From: Aporrectodea caliginosa
Taxonomy: Eukaryota; Annelida; Clitellata; Crassiclitellata; Lumbricidae
Length of the DNA stretch: 64,000 bases
Direction of reading: 5' to 3'
Assembly (NCBI GenBank): GCA_020284085.1
Contig: JACEVL010000690.1
Location: forward strand, 575,001 to 639,000
Made by a program: the position numbers and the translations under genes. Below, piece by piece: positions 31,809-43,259 of this stretch; positions within the stretch are counted from its first letter, which is position 1, and the number at the start of each line of letters is the position of its first letter. Below the pieces are notes generated by a model. The model had not been told where the DNA came from and searched no databases. It saw only the letters and a list, made by a program, of their open reading frames with translations.

Positions 31809-32629
31809 AATCTTTCTCCTTCTTTAAAATATAAATAAAAATAAACAACGTTATTTCCTAACATTGCATTAGAAACACTGCTTATGTGCCTTTGAATTTC
31901 TATTACTGCCTATTATTAGAGTTGAATGTTGCCAGTGATTCGTTGAATTAAATGAGGTTATGAATGAAGCTCAGTATTCATCTTATAATTATGTATTGTG
32001 GTAGGTAGTTCTTTGAAAGAATATAAATATACCTTAACATTAATTAAAATGACCCGGTTCGTAAGTTTGCTACAAATGTAATGATATTATATTATGCAAG
32101 TAATGCATTCTTACTGGAATAAATTACATACATTCTAGGCGCTGTGTGTGCCTCTGAACCGTTGTAACTTTAGAACGGCGTACGCATATCAATGAATAAG
32201 CTCTTATGCCTGGGATGCAGCGACTGACATTACTGTAGTTTGTACATAATATAATGTTAGTAAAAACGTGCAGTTTGCAGTGGATGCATGCTATCGGTTG
32301 GTCACACTGTGAAAAGCATTCCAGTTCGTACTTCCTCACTGCTCAATGCTCAGGCTTTTGCAACGCTTACATAAATTGTAACCGTTTCATTGCATGGTTC
32401 GACATCAAGAGCCTTGCAATGATCAGAATATGGCTGAGCAAGAACCTCTTTCAGTGGATTCGGCATCGAATGAAACACTTTATTCATTATTTCGTCGATA
32501 AACTGCTGCCTTTTCGTTGTTCAACTGAGCAATTCATCTCTGGCAGAAGGAGTTTGTAATCATAAGCTTCAAAATTCTGAAGAGCTAAATCTAAAGCTAA
32601 ATGCAAAGCATCAGCTTATTCACGAGTGC
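31809..32629. other. Unassigned stretch upstream of the gene
   Basis: A - strand reading QQFIDEIMNKVFHSMPNPLK, EVLAQPYSDHCKALDVEP at 32380-32510 looks coherent but is short and not recognised. The promoter of the - strand gene would be in this region; no clear TATA box was assigned. Confidence 0.35.
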
Positions 32630-32860
32630 TGCTTTAACCCTAGGGCTACCAAGCTTTTTTTTGACATCGGCTATCAAAAGGGGGGGTTGAGACGACCCCC
32701 CCTGGATTTCGTGTTTGGTTTCACATATCATAACTTGTAATAAAGCATTGGATTCAGCATTCATTTCTGCACAGAATGGTACATTTAGTTGAACATTATG
32801 TGAATGCACCTCGAAATTACATCACTTTTAACAACGGAACCCCTTAATTAGCGATATTTT
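32630..32860. repeat. Possible MITE with TTAACCCTAGGGCTACC end
   Basis: The left edge TTAACCCTAGGGCTACCAAG is piggyBac-like. An 8-bp G/C-rich stem with a 7-base loop (GGGGGGGT...ACCCCCCC) lies at 32682-32704. A matching right end was not found, so the call is weak. Confidence 0.3.
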
Positions 32861-32964
32861 ATATTATTAGTAGTAGCAAAACTAAGCGGCTAGGCCAAGA
32901 ACCTAACATAGGTCCAAATCAGCACACATCGAAAAGAACGATAAAGTAAACGGTTGGACCAAGA

Positions 32965-33066
32965 ACCAAACATAGGTCCAACCTCCCCGTGCACGGACCA
33001 AACATAGGTCCAACCTCCCCGTGCACGGACCAAACATAGGTCCAACCTCCCCGTGCACGGACCTAT
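32965..33066. repeat. 32-bp minisatellite, three copies
   Basis: The unit begins CATAGGTCCAACCTCCCCGT and starts at 32971, 33003 and 33035 with perfect 32-bp spacing. The surrounding copies of GGACC are inverted at the right edge (CGGACCTATGTCAGGTCC). Confidence 0.95.
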
Positions 33067-33275
33067 GTCAGGTCCAATTCGCCACCCGCCCTCTTGCCAA
33101 TGACTCATCTCGAAACTATTGGAAATCCCCGCAGTATCGATAAGATCACGCAACCCACCGCCGAGTCAACGCGTAATTACAGGGACTAATTTCTGTAGTG
33201 TCGTGCGTTGTCGGCCTGTGTAGGCACGTGTGAAAAAACGAAAAGAGTTTAAATTTTTTTTTCTCTGTGTAAAAA

Positions 33276-33545
33276 ATGGACAGCGCAACGAAGACAGTAA
33301 ACCAATTACGAAACATTGCCAAAGAGAAAGGTATGAAAGGATACTCGAGACTGCGAAAAACGGAACTCATAGCACTCATATCGTCGGGACCTGTACAATG
33401 CATTACGTCCGAACACGAAAGCAATCTGTTAGACGCACCGGTTCCTGACATTAGGGTTCCAACGCTTGTTCCGAGTAAGTACACACCGCCGTCTAATACT
33501 TGGAAATCAAATTTCAGTAATGTTTTGAATGAGGTGAAGAATGAG
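33276..33545 (+). CDS. Small exon with a SAP/Rho-N-like motif
   Basis: ATG at 33276 starts MDSATKTVNQLRNIAKEKGM KGYSRLRKTELIALI, a helix-extended-helix motif like SAP or Rho_N domains (LRxIAKxxGIxGYSKLRKxELI), which bind nucleic acid. The frame then runs through a Pro-rich segment (DAPVPDIRVPTLVPSKYTPP) and an amphipathic NVLNEVKNE, and meets a strong donor, GAG|GTAAGG, at 33545/33546. The sequence 12 bp beyond is a SINE-like repeat, so the downstream exons are not visible. It may be the first exon of a domesticated or mobile-element gene. Function unknown. Confidence 0.5.
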
Positions 33546-33554
33546 GTAAGGTCC

Positions 33555-33699
33555 AAACTCGTGTATTGCAGGTTGTCTGTTCTGTTAGTAGTTAAGATTT
33601 ATGTCTTCTGTCATTTGTGTTCTTGTGAATTGTTTCAATTGCATAACTGTACAGTGTACACTGTAACCTGGTGCGGTTTATCAACCGGATTGTTTCAAT

Positions 33700-33705
<6 letters not shown>
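33555..33705 (+). repeat. SINE-like family E, 5'-truncated copy
   Basis: The body GTGTATTGCAGGTTGTCTGT to TCAACCGGATTGTTTCAATA matches - strand copies at 41393-41610 and 55240-55490 and a + copy at 59905-60012. It ends in AATAAAGAATATT and passes straight into an ATT array. Confidence 0.85.
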
Positions 33706-33844
<139 letters not shown>

Positions 33845-33879
33845 GACCAAATCATTCGACTCTAAAAATTATGTACAAC

Positions 33880-34720
33880 GGAATTTAAAAAGTAAGCATC
33901 TCTTTGATATCTTTGTAGGCTTTGAAAGGGCATATGATGTGATCCCTGTTACAGTATACCAATGCTTTTGAACAAATTGCAAAAAATGTGAATGAAAGAA
34001 AATATGCTTTGTATTGGCACTTGTTGTACGGAAATGCAGCGCCCGAGTTCCGCTTTAAAAACTGTTTTGGTTGTTTAGCTGCTGTTCCGTTAACGACGCT
34101 CTGCCATAACAAAGATGATTCGCGTCGCCCTCCTTCTTTCTCGAGGCTTGGGCCTGGCACTGCCAAAGTACGAGCAGATGAATAGCAGTGCCTGAGCTAA
34201 AAACATGTGCTGCTACAATATGTTCTCATACAGACTGAAAATTGCGCACACAATGTAATAGTGTTTAATCTGCTATTATATTTCCATTTATTCCCATATA
34301 TTGCAATTTGTTCAAAAGTGTTGGTATAATTATGGGGCACATCTTATGCTCGTTCAAAGTCAACAAGGATATCCAAGGTATGTTAATTTGTTTTGACTTT
34401 TTAATATTTTTCTAATTCATTTCTTCTTTCTTTGTAAATGGCTGCGGTTTGTCAGCAATGAGCTCAATAAACGAATATAATATGATTGATTGAAAACGCT
34501 CTCTAAGGCTAAGGGGTGCGGGTCGAGAAGAAATTTTGAACCAAATTTCTACAGTGTCAAGGGTTTGATTCCAACCTATTGATTGACAGTCCAGCGAGTT
34601 AACCACTACACAATCGAGCGTATCGAGCGTACTTTCTTTTATTCCCATAGTTTGTGATTTGCTCAGTGTTGTTGTATAGAGCACATCAATCACGCCTGTT
34701 CAAGGTCTACAGAGCAATTC
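33880..34720. repeat. Decayed repeat blocks (family C and G, and a SINE-like copy)
   Basis: A family C hairpin repeat (- strand) lies at 34080-34165. Family G words (CCCATATATTGCAATTTG..TTCAAAAGTGTTGGTATA) lie near 34300 and, diverged, near 34640. A tRNA-related SINE-like copy with T-arm and CTAACCACTACAC (- strand) lies at 34500-34625. No gene is present. Confidence 0.6.
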
Positions 34721-34777
34721 AGTGATTATTGATTTTTATATAATCTCAGTGTGATTCTCCTTACAGATTTTATTTTA

Positions 34778-34875
34778 GTTATAGTTACAGTTATAGTTAC
34801 TGATTTTTTATTTTAGTTATAGTTATAGTTATAGTTAGTATTATTTTATAGTTATAGTTATAGTTATAGTTAATG
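34778..34875. repeat. (AGTTAT)n degenerate hexanucleotide repeats
   Basis: AGTTATAGTTATAGTTATAG runs near 34783, 34810 and 34855. A related set of GTTATAGTTATAG and CGTTATCGTTATCG occurs at 35165-35280. Confidence 0.9.
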
Positions 34876-35470
34876 GATTTTTATTTTAGTTAATTTTAGA
34901 TACTACTTAGTTACAATAATTAAGGCTATAAGTAAAATTGTGCGTATTAACACGCTGTTTCACAATTTGCTCAGAGCTTTGAAAGCCTTTTGAAGCATGG
35001 GTGCATTCAGCTTCATGAATACACGAGTTTCCAAAGTAACTGACAAATTGCACAATAAAAATATCGCATTTTTTCGTTCTCATTTATGTCGAATCGTCCA
35101 TATTGCACTCCCTATTTTACTTTTTTTGGATTAACGACAAATAAAGATGAATTTTCGTTATTGTTATTTTCGTTATAGTTATAGTTATAGTTAATGATAT
35201 TTTTAGTTATAGTTATAGTTATCGTTAACGAAGTCATTTTATTTTTCGTTAACGAACATTTTCGTTATCGTTATCGTTAACGAGAATCCACACTGTATAA
35301 TCTTGAAGTCGAATGATTGGGCTTACGGTTCTTTTAGGCTATCAAAACCCCGTTTGATATTTAGTTCGGATCTGTTCCATTTCAGAATATCACCGAAGTT
35401 TATAATTCTCCCCCTTTAGGATATCGGTAACTCAAGTACGTAATGCAGAGGCGAACGAAGAATTAATAGG

Positions 35471-35530
35471 ATGGAACGAAGCTGATTAATATAATACCGA
35501 GGAAACTCTATTTGAAGGTGTTTAAGCAAT
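35471..35530 (-). repeat. 57-bp motif, reverse orientation
   Basis: GAACGAAGCTGATTAATATA then CTATTTGAAGGTGTTTAAG, a diverged copy of the motif whose forward form ends at 36726. Other reverse copies: 41157-41214, 43861-43920, 46736-46790 and 58095-58153; weaker: 48570-48625, 50926-50968 and 61898-61952. Confidence 0.8.
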
Positions 35531-35569
35531 ACATTGTTTAATAATAATAATTATTGTGGGGCGCGGTGG

Positions 35570-35690
35570 TGTAGAGGTATGTTCGGTGCCTTGCTGCCGG
35601 AGGGTTGCGGGTTCGAATCCACCTCAAGGTAGTATATTTGGTGCCTTGCAGCCGGAGGTTGCGGGTTCGAATCCACCTCAAGCCACCGCG
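35570..35690 (+). repeat. tRNA-like sequence with a duplicated 3' half
   Basis: GGTGTAGAGGTATGTTCGGT resembles a D arm. GCGGGTTCGAATCCACCTCA is a perfect T arm and B box. The 3' half is repeated in tandem (GGTTGCGGGTTCGAATCC at 35603 and 35658). Confidence 0.75.
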
Positions 35691-35756
35691 TAAAGACCCA
35701 GGGCAAGTCCTTCACTCGCAATTGCTCATGGTTGGATAATGAAGTCTTCAAAACGT

Positions 35757-36240
35757 TGGTTGCCCCAGTGAGGTTTGAATTCACGACCTCTAGTTTGCAA
35801 GACCAGTGCTCTGCCACTGAGCAATAGAGGCTCACGGCGTAATAGCGATAACCTGGATTTGTTTAAATATACACCTTTGCAATAATAGCCAAACAGTCAA
35901 TGCAAAGTAGCTTCTTTAAGGCATTGTATGCCCCCAATAAGATTTTAACCCTCAACCTCTGGTTTGAAAGACCAGTGCTCTGCCACTGAGCTATGGTGGC
36001 TTAAGATAAATACGTTACCAGTCAGTGTTTGTAACATGCAATATGCAGCCTGGCATAAGCAGCGAAAGCAAAGAAAAGGCGTTTTTAAATGGATCTTCAA
36101 CGATCCGGATATCTGGTATCGAGCGTATACTTATGAGGCGTAGCTGGTTATTACAAAACATCAGTTACACCAAAATTTGAGGTTTGAACTCACGACCTCT
36201 GGTTTGCAAGACCAGTGCTCTGCCACTGAGCTACATAGGC
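35757..36240 (-). repeat. Composite block with three tRNA-like modules
   Basis: Three - strand tRNA-like modules (35757-35831, 35925-36002, 36172-36240) share GCTCAGTGGCAGAGCACTGG and the T arm GTGAGTTCAAACCTCA or a variant. Putative anticodon loops read CTTGCAA (TGC), CTTTCAA (TTC) and CTTGCAA (TGC). Between modules 1 and 2 lies CCTTTGCAATAATAGCCAAA. The same order recurs at 39595-40070 and 45818-46385. Confidence 0.8.
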
Positions 36241-36431
36241 TTGTGAGTATCGTGATGATTGACTATAACTTAAACCCGATCTTCCATGTGACGCTTGTCA
36301 ATACGTTGAGAAAATATTTCATTCATAGATACACAATGAACACTCAAAGGAATTATAAAAACTTATATTATAATCAAATACAGTTTAGTCTATCGTTGGA
36401 CAAATCTGGCCTATTTTGGTTTAGTATGGAC

Positions 36432-36650
36432 TAGGCCGTACTCGACAGTCTATAGTGGTTAGTGTGTTGGACCGAGAGGTCCAGGTTGAAATCCCCGTCA
36501 AGGCAGAAGTATCTTCAGAGATTTCTCTTCCATATCAGTTGCTCTTAGCCAACTCCGCTGTAATGAGTACACTGACCTCAGACTGATAGTAGAAAGATAA
36601 AACGTGCCCTTATATGCCGAGGATGAGAAACTGAAGTGGCTAACACAAAT
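36432..36650 (+). repeat. tRNA-related SINE-like family A, copy 1
   Basis: ACAGTCTATAGTGGTTAGTG, GGACCGAGAGGTCCAGGTTG, then a body with AACTCCGCTGTAATGAGTAC and the 3' phrase CCCTTATATGCCGAGGATGA. Other copies: 39224-39470 (+), 40529-40640 (+, short), 47030-47270 (-), 56020-56260 (-) and 60440-60680 (-); short related pieces: 34500-34625, 43625-43760 and 57530-57640 (-). Confidence 0.75.
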
Positions 36651-36669
36651 AGAACACAAATACAATACT

Positions 36670-36726
36670 TAGACACCTTTAAATAGGATTCCAACGCTAT
36701 ATATTAATTAGCTTCGTTCAATTCCC
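36670..36726 (+). repeat. 57-bp motif, forward orientation
   Basis: CTTAGACACCTTTAAATAGG, ATTCCAACGCTATATATTAA, TTAGCTTCGTTCAATTC. Other full forward copies: 46489-46545, 50223-50280, 52629-52686 and 60277-60333. Shorter forms with GAAGCTATAAAT or GAAGCAATAAAT: 38836, 42046, 44450, 45246, 58676, 58827, 59128, 62397, 62985 and 63483. Confidence 0.85.
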
Positions 36727-37024
36727 AATAATTCATTTATAAACATATTGGTGGCGGAGCAACTGTGGGGAGTTATAATTTGACGTTTCATGTGTTTACA
36801 AGTTAATACCCCAGACATATTCTGACACCATAACCACCTTGATGTCATGTTGTGGGGAAAAGATATTTGAGCCCAAAGTATCATGTGGCAAATATTTACC
36901 CCGCTTGGTCCTCGACGTCGTTATTTTTTCGAACATAGGAAGAAAATATTTTTTAAATATCTGAGCTCAGAAGTAACTTAAAATCATAAATAAAGTGTTG
37001 AATCTACCAAAGAATTAAGTTTTG

Positions 37025-38790
37025 ATAGTAGCATAATTGTGTAAGAGTGTTACTTTCCAAGATGGCGGCCAATATGGCCGCCAAAACACAAATATGCATA
37101 TCTCAGCTCATAGACAAGCTATAATAACAAGCGAATTGTCGAATTTAGTATTTTCAAGGTCAGGGATTCGATCTGTCGTAAGGGCAATAGTATGAGAGCG
37201 TTAATTTTCAAGATGGCGGCCAATATGGCCGCTAAAACACAAAACTATGTGTATCTCAGCTCACAGGTAAGATACATTAACAAATGAAGTGTAAAATTTA
37301 GTATATTCAAGGTCAAGGAATTGACTTATCGTAGTGGCAATAGTGTGCGAGTGTTACTTCTCAAGATGGCGGTCAATATGGCGTCAAAACACAGAAATTT
37401 TTATATCTCAGCTCATATTTTGCTTTTGGCGGCCATAATGGACGTCATCTTGGATAGTAACGCTGCCATACTATTGCCACTACGAGAAATCGATACGTTG
37501 ATCTTGAATGTATTAAATTTGACACTTCTTTTGTTATGTTAGCTAAACTTAACGCTGAAATATGCATGTTTTGTTTCTGAGGCCACATTGGTCGCCATCT
37601 TGGATAGTATCATTCCGATACTTTTGCTACTGCGAAAAAACGACTGTTTGACCTTGAAATTATAAAATTTGACACTTCATTTACTATCGTAGCTTACCTA
37701 TCAGCTAAGATATTTATATCTGTGTTTTGGCGGCCATATTACGCCGCCATGGGAAATAAAACACTCGCACACTATTGGCACTACGAGAAATGGATTCCTT
37801 GATCTTGAAACTATTAAATTCGACACTTTATTTTCTTACGGTAGCTTACCTATGAGGTGAGACAAAAATATTTTGTTTTGGCGGCCATATTAATTTTTTA
37901 CCCCACCAACATTTTTCATATCTCAGCTCACAGGTAAACTACAATAACAAATGAAGTTTCGAATTTAATAGTGTCAAGGTCAAGGAATCCATTTCTTGTA
38001 GTGCCAATAGTGTGTGAGTGTTATTTTCCAAGATGGCGGCCAATATGACCGCTTAAACAAACGAATGTCTATCTCAGCTTATAGGTAGGCTACCATACCA
38101 AATAGAGTGTCTAATTAAATAGACTCAAGGTCACCAAATCGATTTATTGCAGTGCCAATAGTGTGCGAGTGTTACATTCCAAGATGGCGGCCAATATGGC
38201 CGCCATAACACACACAAAATGCATATCTCAGCTCATAGGCAAGCTACAGCAACAAACGAAGTGTCGAATTTAATAGTTTCAAGGCCAAGGATACCATTTT
38301 TCGTAGTGCCAATAGTGTGGGAGTGTTATTTTCCAAGATGGCGGCCAATATGGCCGCTTAAACAAATGAATGTCTATCTCAGCTTATAGGTAGGCTACAA
38401 TAACAAATAAAGTGTCTAATTAAATAGATTGAAGGTCAACGAATCGATTTATTGCAGTGCCAATAGTTTGCGAGTGTTACTTTCCAAGATGGCGGCCAAT
38501 ATGGCCGCCATAACACACAAAATGCATATCTCAGCTCATAGGCAAGCTACAGTAACAAATGAAGCGACGAATTTAATCATTTTAAAGTCAGTCAATCGAT
38601 TTTTCATAGTAGCAATAGTGTAGGAATGCTACTATCCAAGATGGCGGACAAGATGGCCGCCAAAACACAAAAATTTGTATATCTCAGATCAAAATAAGCT
38701 ACAATAGCAAATGAAGGATCAAATTTAATAGTTTCAAGATCAAGAAATCGATTTCTCGTAGTTGCAATAGTGTTAGATTGACACTATCCA
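37025..38790. repeat. ~151-bp satellite array with an inverted middle section
   Basis: Each monomer holds CAAGATGGCGGCCAATATGG, then ATATCTCAGCTCATAGG, AAGCTACAATAACAAATGAA, TTTCAAGGTCAAGGAATCGA and GTGCCAATAGTGTGCGAGTG. Cores lie near 37058, 37209 and 37361 (forward), 37440, 37590, 37740 and 37882 (inverted), and 38029, 38180, 38332, 38486 and 38637 (forward), so the period is about 151 bp. The CAAGATGGCGGC core equals a YY1-type consensus. Confidence 0.92.
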
Positions 38791-39223
38791 CAATGTGTCC
38801 TTATAAATAAATAATTGAATAGATGTCCAATGTCATTAAACACCTTTAAAACACGTACAGATGTTGCCATAAATAGATAAATTCTTTCTCATTGTTGAAT
38901 ATTTCCCGGCCATGATTATGTCGATATTATGAGGCTACATGGAATAATTGCCTAACGTCAAACGCGGCCTTTGTTGCCGTAACGTCATGTTATTAAACTG
39001 TATGAATCCGAAAGTTAATGAACTGCACTCGCTACTTAAGCAATGAGGCGTCGAGTTTAGATCCTAATGTTGATGCAGTGTTTTAGTTGTCAGGGATGGT
39101 GGGACTCTTCTTTTAGCCTATTCAGATAAGTAACTTAAAAGATGTTGAGGTCAGATCTTGACCCCAGACGAGTGGTTTCGTGTGTCAAAAATGAACAGTT
39201 GATTTATAACGGAGTTTGTGTAT

Positions 39224-39470
39224 TGTACTCGATAGTGTAGTGGTATAGTGTGCTGGACCGTCCATTCGAGAGGTCGGGGGTTCACGTCCCCGCCAGGAGA
39301 GACATTTATTGTTAGATCTCAACTCCATCTGCACCCCTCCCCTATAGCCAACTCAGCAGTAATGATTACACTGACTGTACACTGTCAGTGGGAAGATGAG
39401 ACAGCGAGGGAGAGGACTGACCACCCGCCTTCATATATCGGCGGAGTTACATGCATCATTTATGCAGGCC
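39224..39470 (+). repeat. tRNA-related SINE-like family A, copy 2
   Basis: GTGTAGTGGTATAGTGTGCT, then GAGGTCGGGGGTTCACGTCC, then the family A body. The 3' region has ATATCGGCGGAGTTA instead of the usual ATATGCCGAGG. Confidence 0.75.
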
Positions 39471-39559
39471 CACCCTGTATTATGTTCATGCATTCATTAA
39501 TATATCGATAAATGGATAATGTTTGTTCTGACTGTCTGTCTATTATTGTGGTTTAGAAG

Positions 39560-40190
39560 AGAAATGATCTTGGTTGAATTGTGAAGTCCTCAAAACGTTT
39601 GTTGCCTCAGTGAGGATTGAACTCACGAGCATGGTTTACAAGTGCTCTGCCATTGAGCTATAGGCCTAGATGCTCACGGTACAATAGCGATAGCCTGCAG
39701 CTGTTCTTTTTAAATATACACCTTTGCAATAATAGCCAAACAGTCAATACGAAACTGTATCCTGAGAACATTATATATGCCCGCAATAAGATTTTAACCC
39801 TCGACTCCTGGTTTGAAAGACCAGTGCTCTGCCATTGAGCTGTGGTGGTAATACGATACCATTCTATCAGTGTTTAATATCCAGCCTGGCATAAGCACCG
39901 AAAACAAAGAAAATGTTTTTAAATGGAACTTTAAAGATCCGACTTATCTGGTATCGGGCGTATTTGTGAGGGGTAGCTGGTTATTTCAAAAAGTAAGATG
40001 CCCCCAATGAGGTTTTAATTCACGACCTTTGGTTTAGAAGACCAGCGCTCTGCCGCTGAGCTATAGAGGGTACCTTGGTGTTTGACGGTCCTTTAAACCA
40101 GATCATCCAAGCGAAACGTGTCAATATGTTTGAGCAAATATTTGATTTTTTGAATCTCGATAAACACTCAACTATATTAGAAATAATAAG
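39560..40190 (-). repeat. Composite tRNA-like block, second copy
   Basis: Modules at 39596-39668 (deleted anticodon arm), 39780-39848 (loop CTTTCAA) and 39993-40069 (loop CTTCTAA) are in the same order and orientation as 35757-36240. The part 39955-40200 occurs inverted at 47330-47590. Confidence 0.8.
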
Positions 40191-40194
40191 CTAC

Positions 40195-40900
40195 AATTAC
40201 CGTTGCAGTGTCGAATATATTATTTTCAAGGTCAAGAAATCGATTATTTTATCGTAGTGGCAATAGTGTCGGAATGTTACTGTCCAAAATGGCGGCCAAG
40301 ATGGCCGCCAAAATACAAAAATATGTATATTTCAGGTCAGAGTTAAGCTACAGTTATCGTTGCAGTGTCGAATATAATATTTTCAAGGTCAAGAAATCGA
40401 TTTATCGTCCGCAGACATACAATAGAAGTAAACAACCGTCGTGCACCACGACAAATCAAAGTTTATGTCTAGCACAACAAATAACATGGACTTATTGTAT
40501 AAAAGTTATATTCACCACAAATTGTTATACTCGATAGTGTAGTTGTAAGCGAGCGGGACTGTCAATCGAGAGGTCCGGAGTGCAAATCACCGTCAGAACA
40601 GAAAATTTGGTTCGAGCTTTCTGTCCCACCAGCACCCTCTAGCCGACACTGCAACTGTAATTGTAGCTTACCTCTGACCTGAAATATGCATACTTTCATG
40701 TTTGGCGGCCATATTGGCCGCCATCTTTGAAAGTAACATTCCGACACTATTGCCACTGCGATAAATCAATTCCTTGACCTTGATAATGTTAAATTTAATA
40801 CTTCATTTGTTATTGTAGCTTACCCATGACCTGATATATACTGTTTTCTGTGTTGGCGCCAAAATTGGCCGCCATCTTGGTTTAATATGCATTTGGGGGT
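40195..40900. repeat. Satellite monomers outside the main array
   Basis: Two forward monomers (40200-40400, core AAAATGGCGGCCAAGATGGC) and two inverted monomers (40645-40880, core GGCGGCCATATTGGCCGCCA) flank a short SINE-like family A piece. Confidence 0.85.
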
Positions 40901-41156
40901 GATCCCGTGGTCGGATTTTGTCGGATTTTGGATATGTTAATCAGCAATGGCAACTGAGCAGGAAACCGTTTAAAAAGCTTCTGAAGCAATTTTGCCCAGG
41001 ACTAACTGTAAATTTCCTGGACTACTATCGTAGCCCGAGTTAATTCGGGCTTCACGCTAAAGGGGTTAAAATACTTTTTCCTTCACTTTACAAATCGATG
41101 ATATCGTATGTGACTGAAGAACGTAAGAGGCTGCCTAGACATTCATTTATTAGTGA
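40901..41156. other. Unassigned stretch
   Basis: No known repeat or gene. TCGGATTTTG is doubled at 40912-40930. Confidence 0.4.
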
Positions 41157-42090
41157 TGGAACGAAGCTGATAAATAAATAGCGCGGGAAAGACTATTTAA
41201 AGGTGTCTAAGTAATCCATTGTTTAAAGACTCCATCAGGAACAAAGGCAGTTGACATCAAAATTTTCCTTCAGAAAAACGCGGTGTATAAAATGAACGTT
41301 CTGCCAGTGTCAGAACTGTGGTAGTGCCAGTCGCAAGCCTGGCAAAAAGAGGAGGGCAACGCTAATCATCTGATCATATAATATTTTCGTTTATTGACAA
41401 ACCGCAACCGGTTACAATGTACAATTATGCAGTTGAAACAATTCACAAGAACACAATTGACAGAAGACATAAATCTCAACTACTAACAGAACAGACACCC
41501 TGCAATACACGGCGCTAATAGTAGCCTACAAAGCATGTCCGCCCTACGGGAATCTAACTCGGTATCTCTCACTCTCTATGCCAATGTGTTATCCAATGCG
41601 CTATCGGCCCCCCCAAAAACAGCCTCCTCCTTTGTCCAGGCTTGGGATTGGAACTGTCGGAGTGGAGCAGTGGCCATCATCCTCAAACAATCACTCAACT
41701 GGACTCGAATCTCCACTGGACATCGCTGTATACCACTAACTTCAGTTGAATGTCTAGTTAACTGTCTAGTTAACTGTCTTATAGGGTTATTATTTTGGAA
41801 TTCAAGTTTGGGGAGAGCACGGCGTATCAATGGACTTATTATAAACTACTCATTTTGTTTGAAACATACTTGTCAAAAATGTTCTGAAAAGACAGAATAA
41901 AATAGTATTCTCTATATTGCGAATGGAAATCTATTTGCAAATACTATTGTTCCCATCACCGTATGCTCAGCCAGCTTCGATTTTCATAAGTCGATAATGA
42001 ACCGTCTGTGAAGTCATTTCTCACAACAAAACTCTAATTAGACACCTTTAAATTATATGTTCCCGAAGCAATAAGTACCATTTCGTAATT
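41157..42090. repeat. Repeat block bounded by inverted 57-bp motifs
   Basis: The reverse motif is at 41157 and the forward motif at 42046. Inside are a family C hairpin copy (41318-41365, +), a SINE-like family E copy (41393-41610, -), another family C copy (- strand, 41610-41665) and a segment homologous to 44160-44440 and 58380-58665. Confidence 0.75.
41393..41610 (-). repeat. SINE-like family E with tRNA-like head
   Basis: On the - strand, GGCCGATAGCGCATTGGATA and ACCGAGTTAGATTCCCG look like A and B boxes. The body is shared with 33555-33705 and 55240-55490. A matching head is at 55440-55490. Confidence 0.75.
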
Positions 42091-42359
42091 GCGCAATTGT
42101 TTTATCGCTAAGTAAGCAGGATGTTCTATTTCATTCGACATCTACATTGTATTTTTCTCCATGATATTTTCTAGTGTTGCGTTGTTGAGCATTTTCTTTG
42201 TGTCTCTGAACTCGCCGGCATCTTGAACGTTAAATTTAGTTACATAAATTATCTTTACGAATATTTTCGCAGTCTGTGCGTTTGATTTTATGTTTGTTCA
42301 GATTTGTGCATGTATGTTGTGACGTCTGATTTGTTTCTGCCTTCGGGCGTAATAAAGTA

Positions 42360-42610
42360 CTGATATCCCGTGCAACTTCGCCACTGCTCTACCTGTGGTA
42401 GTGCCAGTCCAAAGACTGGATAAAAGAGGAGGACGACGCTAATCATCTTTGTTATGATACAGTGTTATTAAACACCAACAAAGCAACCAACCAATCACAC
42501 ATAAAAGCACACAAAATGACCTGATAACGACTTGGTCTTAGTGAGCAATCGGTTGATGCCTTGTGCATTAGACACCGGTGCAATAGAAGTTACCAATTAG
42601 AATTACAATA
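42360..42610 (+). repeat. Repeat block with family C hairpin
   Basis: AGTGCCAGTCCAAAGACTGG, GACGACGCTAATCATCTTTG, then AACCAACCAATCACACATAA. The same block is at 45345-45590 and, in tandem, at 58925-59440. Confidence 0.8.
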
Positions 42611-43240
42611 TCCGTACACAATGACGACAATAGTCTTTGACATGACAGCGTCGTTAAATAAATGTTAGCAACCCGGCTTAGCTTCAGAAATTTAGAGGTT
42701 ATCGAAATTTCTACAGTGTCTAAACGGCGAGGTCACGGTAAACAGCTTATTCGCAGGCGATTGATGAAAACACAATCGATAGGGAGAGGTGAAGTCGAGT
42801 AAAAGTCAAATACAAAGGGTCAGGCAGACTGACAGACAGACGGCAAAGGTGGAAGGTGTTTAAAGTAGGAAGAGCGACAGTGGCGACGATACAGCAGGGC
42901 AAGTCTGGTATAAAAAAGCGTCTGCCCTGGTTTTTGCACTGCCACAAGGCTGCCAGAATGTTTGCGTAGAGCCTAAAAAGCCCCTGTATTGCTGTCCTGG
43001 CTATAGATGCCCTAGTTTAAAGAAATGTCTGGCATTGAACAGCGAGGAAGGTGAGGGGAAGAAGAGGAATCTGGATAGGATTTGTGAACGAGCATATTTT
43101 CCAGGTTGCGTGAATGAGGTGAGGCTTTGGTGAGTTCGTAGGTTGGATCAGATATTTGTCGTAGGCCTACTAGGCCTACTGGCGGAAGTTTGTTCCAGAG
43201 AGGTGTAACGATTACTCATGTGGAATACATAGGCCTATAA
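42611..43240. other. Unassigned stretch
   Basis: No gene or clear repeat. An open - strand frame of 66 codons is not protein-like. Confidence 0.4.
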
Positions 43241-43259
43241 TTCTTCTCGGTCATTTTGA

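Noticed and set aside
32124..32559. Possible helicase-like fragment on the - strand
   Set aside because: A short QQFIDEIMNKVF phrase is suggestive, but it is isolated and frameshifted and has no motif strong enough to name.
37025..38790. Family of small genes in the satellite
   Set aside because: Open frames of about 60-70 codons follow the monomer period and differ between monomers. They are not conserved as proteins.
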